Positions 62,460 to 64,000 of a DNA stretch of 64,000 nt are shown piece after piece. The notes under the pieces are model-generated. The model saw nothing but the letters and a program-made list of their open reading frames with translations, searched no databases and was not told the DNA's origin. Both the position numbers and the translations under genes were made by a program. Source of the stretch: Bacteroidia bacterium. Its GTDB lineage: Bacteria; Bacteroidota; Bacteroidia; UKL13-3. The stretch lies in the NCBI GenBank assembly GCA_019695215.1, contig JAIBAK010000005.1, positions 44,107 to 108,106 of the forward strand, read 5' to 3'. Numbering within the stretch: the first letter of the stretch is position 1; every line of letters starts with the position of its first letter.

Positions 62460-63281
62460 ATGAAACCATCATCCACCCCCACACAATTAAGAATTTTTAT
62501 CCTAAGCATGTGTTTGCTTAGCACATCCTCTTTATTTGCACAGTTTACAGGAACAAACCCACTTACCACAACAAGTAATGTTAATATACAATCTCCGGGC
62601 AATGATGCGGCTTTGGATGTTGGAGGTGCAGGCGATTCCGCAACGGTTCAAATCACTACCCCTTGGGTCATGCCCACCAGTTATGTAGGCCCTTTTCGAA
62701 TAAGAGGAACTTACTCTGTAATAAATGGTCCTACATCGTATTTCCCGCTATTTTGCGTAACACCAAATGGAAATGTAGGCTTGAAAACAGAAACTCCCAG
62801 TGAACTGCTAACCCTGAATGGAGGCAATGCTTTAGCACTGAATGGGAGTTTTACCGCCAGCAGCGGCAACTTTGTTGCAATAAACGGTAGCTTTAAGACC
62901 CAAACCTCCTTAGGAACCACGAATTTTAAGGTTGATGAAAATGGTTTGTTAATAGCAAGAAGAATAGATGTCCATTTAGACCCAATTCCCGATTATGTTT
63001 TTCATGCCGCTTTTAACAAAGATAGTGCGGCTTATTATGACAGTACAGGAGTTTACAAATTTATGACCCTGCAACAAGTAGATTCTTTTGTTCAAACCAA
63101 CAAACATTTACCCGGAATTAAAAGTGCAGGAGAATACCAACAGGCAGGAACGGTAAATGTAGGTGAATTACAGTTATTGCTGCTTCAAAAGGTTGAGGAG
63201 CTTACTTTGTATAATATTCAACTAATGAAGGAAATTGAAGAACTAAAAAAGAAACAGGCTTTATTAGAACAAAGGAATTAA
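62460..63281 (+). CDS. Exported tail-fibre-like surface protein
   Basis: A 273-residue protein with a signal peptide (about 1-27, ending SSLFAQ), low-complexity beta-strand repeats (NGGNALALNGSFTASSGNF) and a characteristic C-terminal part: DPIPDYVFHAAFNKDSAAYY, LQQVDSFVQTNKHLPGI, QAGTVNVGELQLLLLQKVEEL and a final coiled coil, seen at the ends of many Bacteroidota fibre-like surface proteins. Specific role unknown. Followed 16 bp later by the duplicated lipoprotein gene. Confidence 0.8.
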   Translation: MKPSSTPTQLRIFILSMCLLSTSSLFAQFTGTNPLTTTSNVNIQSPGNDAALDVGGAGDSATVQITTPWVMPTSYVGPFRIRGTYSVINGPTSYFPLFCVTPNGNVGLKTETPSELLTLNGGNALALNGSFTASSGNFVAINGSFKTQTSLGTTNFKVDENGLLIARRIDVHLDPIPDYVFHAAFNKDSAAYYDSTGVYKFMTLQQVDSFVQTNKHLPGIKSAGEYQQAGTVNVGELQLLLLQKVEELTLYNIQLMKEIEELKKKQALLEQRN

Positions 63282-63297
63282 TTAAAATCATGAAGCC

Positions 63298-63882
63298 ATG
63301 AGAAGTTTAATTTTAACACTAACGGCATTTGTGCTTGTTTGCCTAAGTTCATGTAAAGATAAAGACCCTGAAATAACCAAAACCTACTTGCTATCGCAGG
63401 AAATGATGGATTATTTTGTAAACTATGCTGTAGGTACCAAATGGGTTTATCAGGACACCATGGATAAAAATAATTACGATACCATTCTGTTAGCTACAAA
63501 AGAAGAATACAACGAAGTAGGAAACGGAACCCTCAAAAAGGGGTATATGCTCAATTATACACCACAAAAAACAAAAAATTTTCAAATCCGAATTTCACCC
63601 GGTGCCAATAATACAAGCTATGTAAAAGTTGACCCGTTAGTGGCTGCTGCCGGTGCAATTATTTTTGAAAATAATAATGGTACCTGGACAACCGGTGTTA
63701 CCTACCACGACAGTATTGAAATTACCGGAACAAAGTATTACCAAGTGATCCGAAGCCAATCCAGTTCAGATTTCCACGCTTGGTTTACAATTTCAAAGAA
63801 TATTGGTTGTGTGTTTTTTTCAAGAATGAATGGTGGCGGCATATTAGCAAATTACAAACTTATTAATATCATCAAGCCATGA
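63298..63882 (+). CDS. Hypothetical lipoprotein, first of a tandem pair
   Basis: A 194-residue lipoprotein (MRSLILTLTAFVLVCLSSC, lipidated Cys19). The mature part starts with a KDKDPEITKTYLLSQEMMDY linker, then beta-strands typical of small immunoglobulin-like domains (GTKWVYQDTMDKNNYDTI, YHDSIEITGTKYYQVIRSQ). No family recognised. The same 122-bp 5' end reappears exactly at 63879. Confidence 0.7.
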   Translation: MRSLILTLTAFVLVCLSSCKDKDPEITKTYLLSQEMMDYFVNYAVGTKWVYQDTMDKNNYDTILLATKEEYNEVGNGTLKKGYMLNYTPQKTKNFQIRISPGANNTSYVKVDPLVAAAGAIIFENNNGTWTTGVTYHDSIEITGTKYYQVIRSQSSSDFHAWFTISKNIGCVFFSRMNGGGILANYKLINIIKP

Positions 63883-64000
63883 GAAGTTTAATTTTAACAC
63901 TAACGGCATTTGTGCTTGTTTGCCTAAGTTCATGTAAAGATAAAGACCCTGAAATAACCAAAACCTACTTGCTATCGCAGGAAATGATGGATTATTTTGT
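63879..64000 (+). CDS. Second copy of the tandem lipoprotein gene (cut off by the window)
   Basis: The 122 bases to the window edge are identical to 63298-63419 (first 40 codons). The start overlaps the stop of the first copy by four bases (ATGA), period 581 bp. So recent a copy suggests gene amplification; the real length of the array lies outside. Confidence 0.85.
   Translation, partial: MRSLILTLTAFVLVCLSSCKDKDPEITKTYLLSQEMMDYF

Overview
The window is chromosomal DNA of a Bacteroidota bacterium, probably a free-living, wastewater or soil type rather than a gut one. The evidence is the lineage's TAnnTTTG -7 promoter box ahead of many genes, the large number of short lipoproteins, a PorP/SprF family protein of type IX secretion, a clade II type nosZ cluster, and the dispersed short repeats common in this phylum. 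No rRNA and no CRISPR array is visible; one tRNA (initiator Met) is present.

Layout. 1-4.5 kb: the end of a peptidase gene, a short-chain dehydrogenase, an unknown two-gene cassette flanked by a 19-bp direct repeat, and small exported proteins. 4.5-26.4 kb: an anaerobic respiration region holding a diheme enzyme plus MbnP-type copper protein pair, nadAB, a norC-norB-unknown-queD operon, a Crp/Fnr regulator, a c-type cytochrome, nosZ, nosB-like/L/D/F/Y, a copper-type TonB receptor, a fasciclin lipoprotein and a tyrosine phenol-lyase. 26.4-29.9 kb: sugar-nucleotide and glycosyltransferase genes. 29.9-34.1 kb: repeat-rich DNA with GIY-YIG, Fic and Panacea toxin-antitoxin genes. 34.1-45.2 kb: eight tightly packed minus-strand genes that look like one defence operon (PLD-SNF2 helicase, DUF1016 nuclease, Eco57I-like methylase, two further nuclease-like proteins, a TIR-like effector, two unknowns). 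45.5-64 kb: mostly housekeeping genes (initiator tRNA, era, der, ctp protease, murQ, rluD, hisS, hutH) plus surface and lipoproteins, ending in a tandemly duplicated lipoprotein gene.

How it fits together. Six promoters in the anaerobic region share one architecture: a TGA(T/C)N4ATCA palindrome whose centre lies 29.5 bp upstream of the first base of a TAnnTTTG-like box, with a second full or degenerate palindrome exactly 22 bp further upstream. They serve mbnP-mbnH, nadAB, norCB, the cytochrome c-nosZ unit, the fasciclin gene and tyrosine phenol-lyase. The Crp/Fnr gene in the middle has four cysteines placed roughly as in FNR. I read this as a local, oxygen-controlled regulon linking NO and N2O reduction, copper handling, NAD synthesis and tyrosine cleavage.

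Best candidates for something new: the eight-gene defence operon; palindromic elements sitting in frame inside its DUF1016 gene; a NorB-like subunit with Asn and Met where His ligands are expected; and a partial copy of the initiator tRNA beyond a GIY-YIG gene. All family names come from reading the translated sequences, not from searches.
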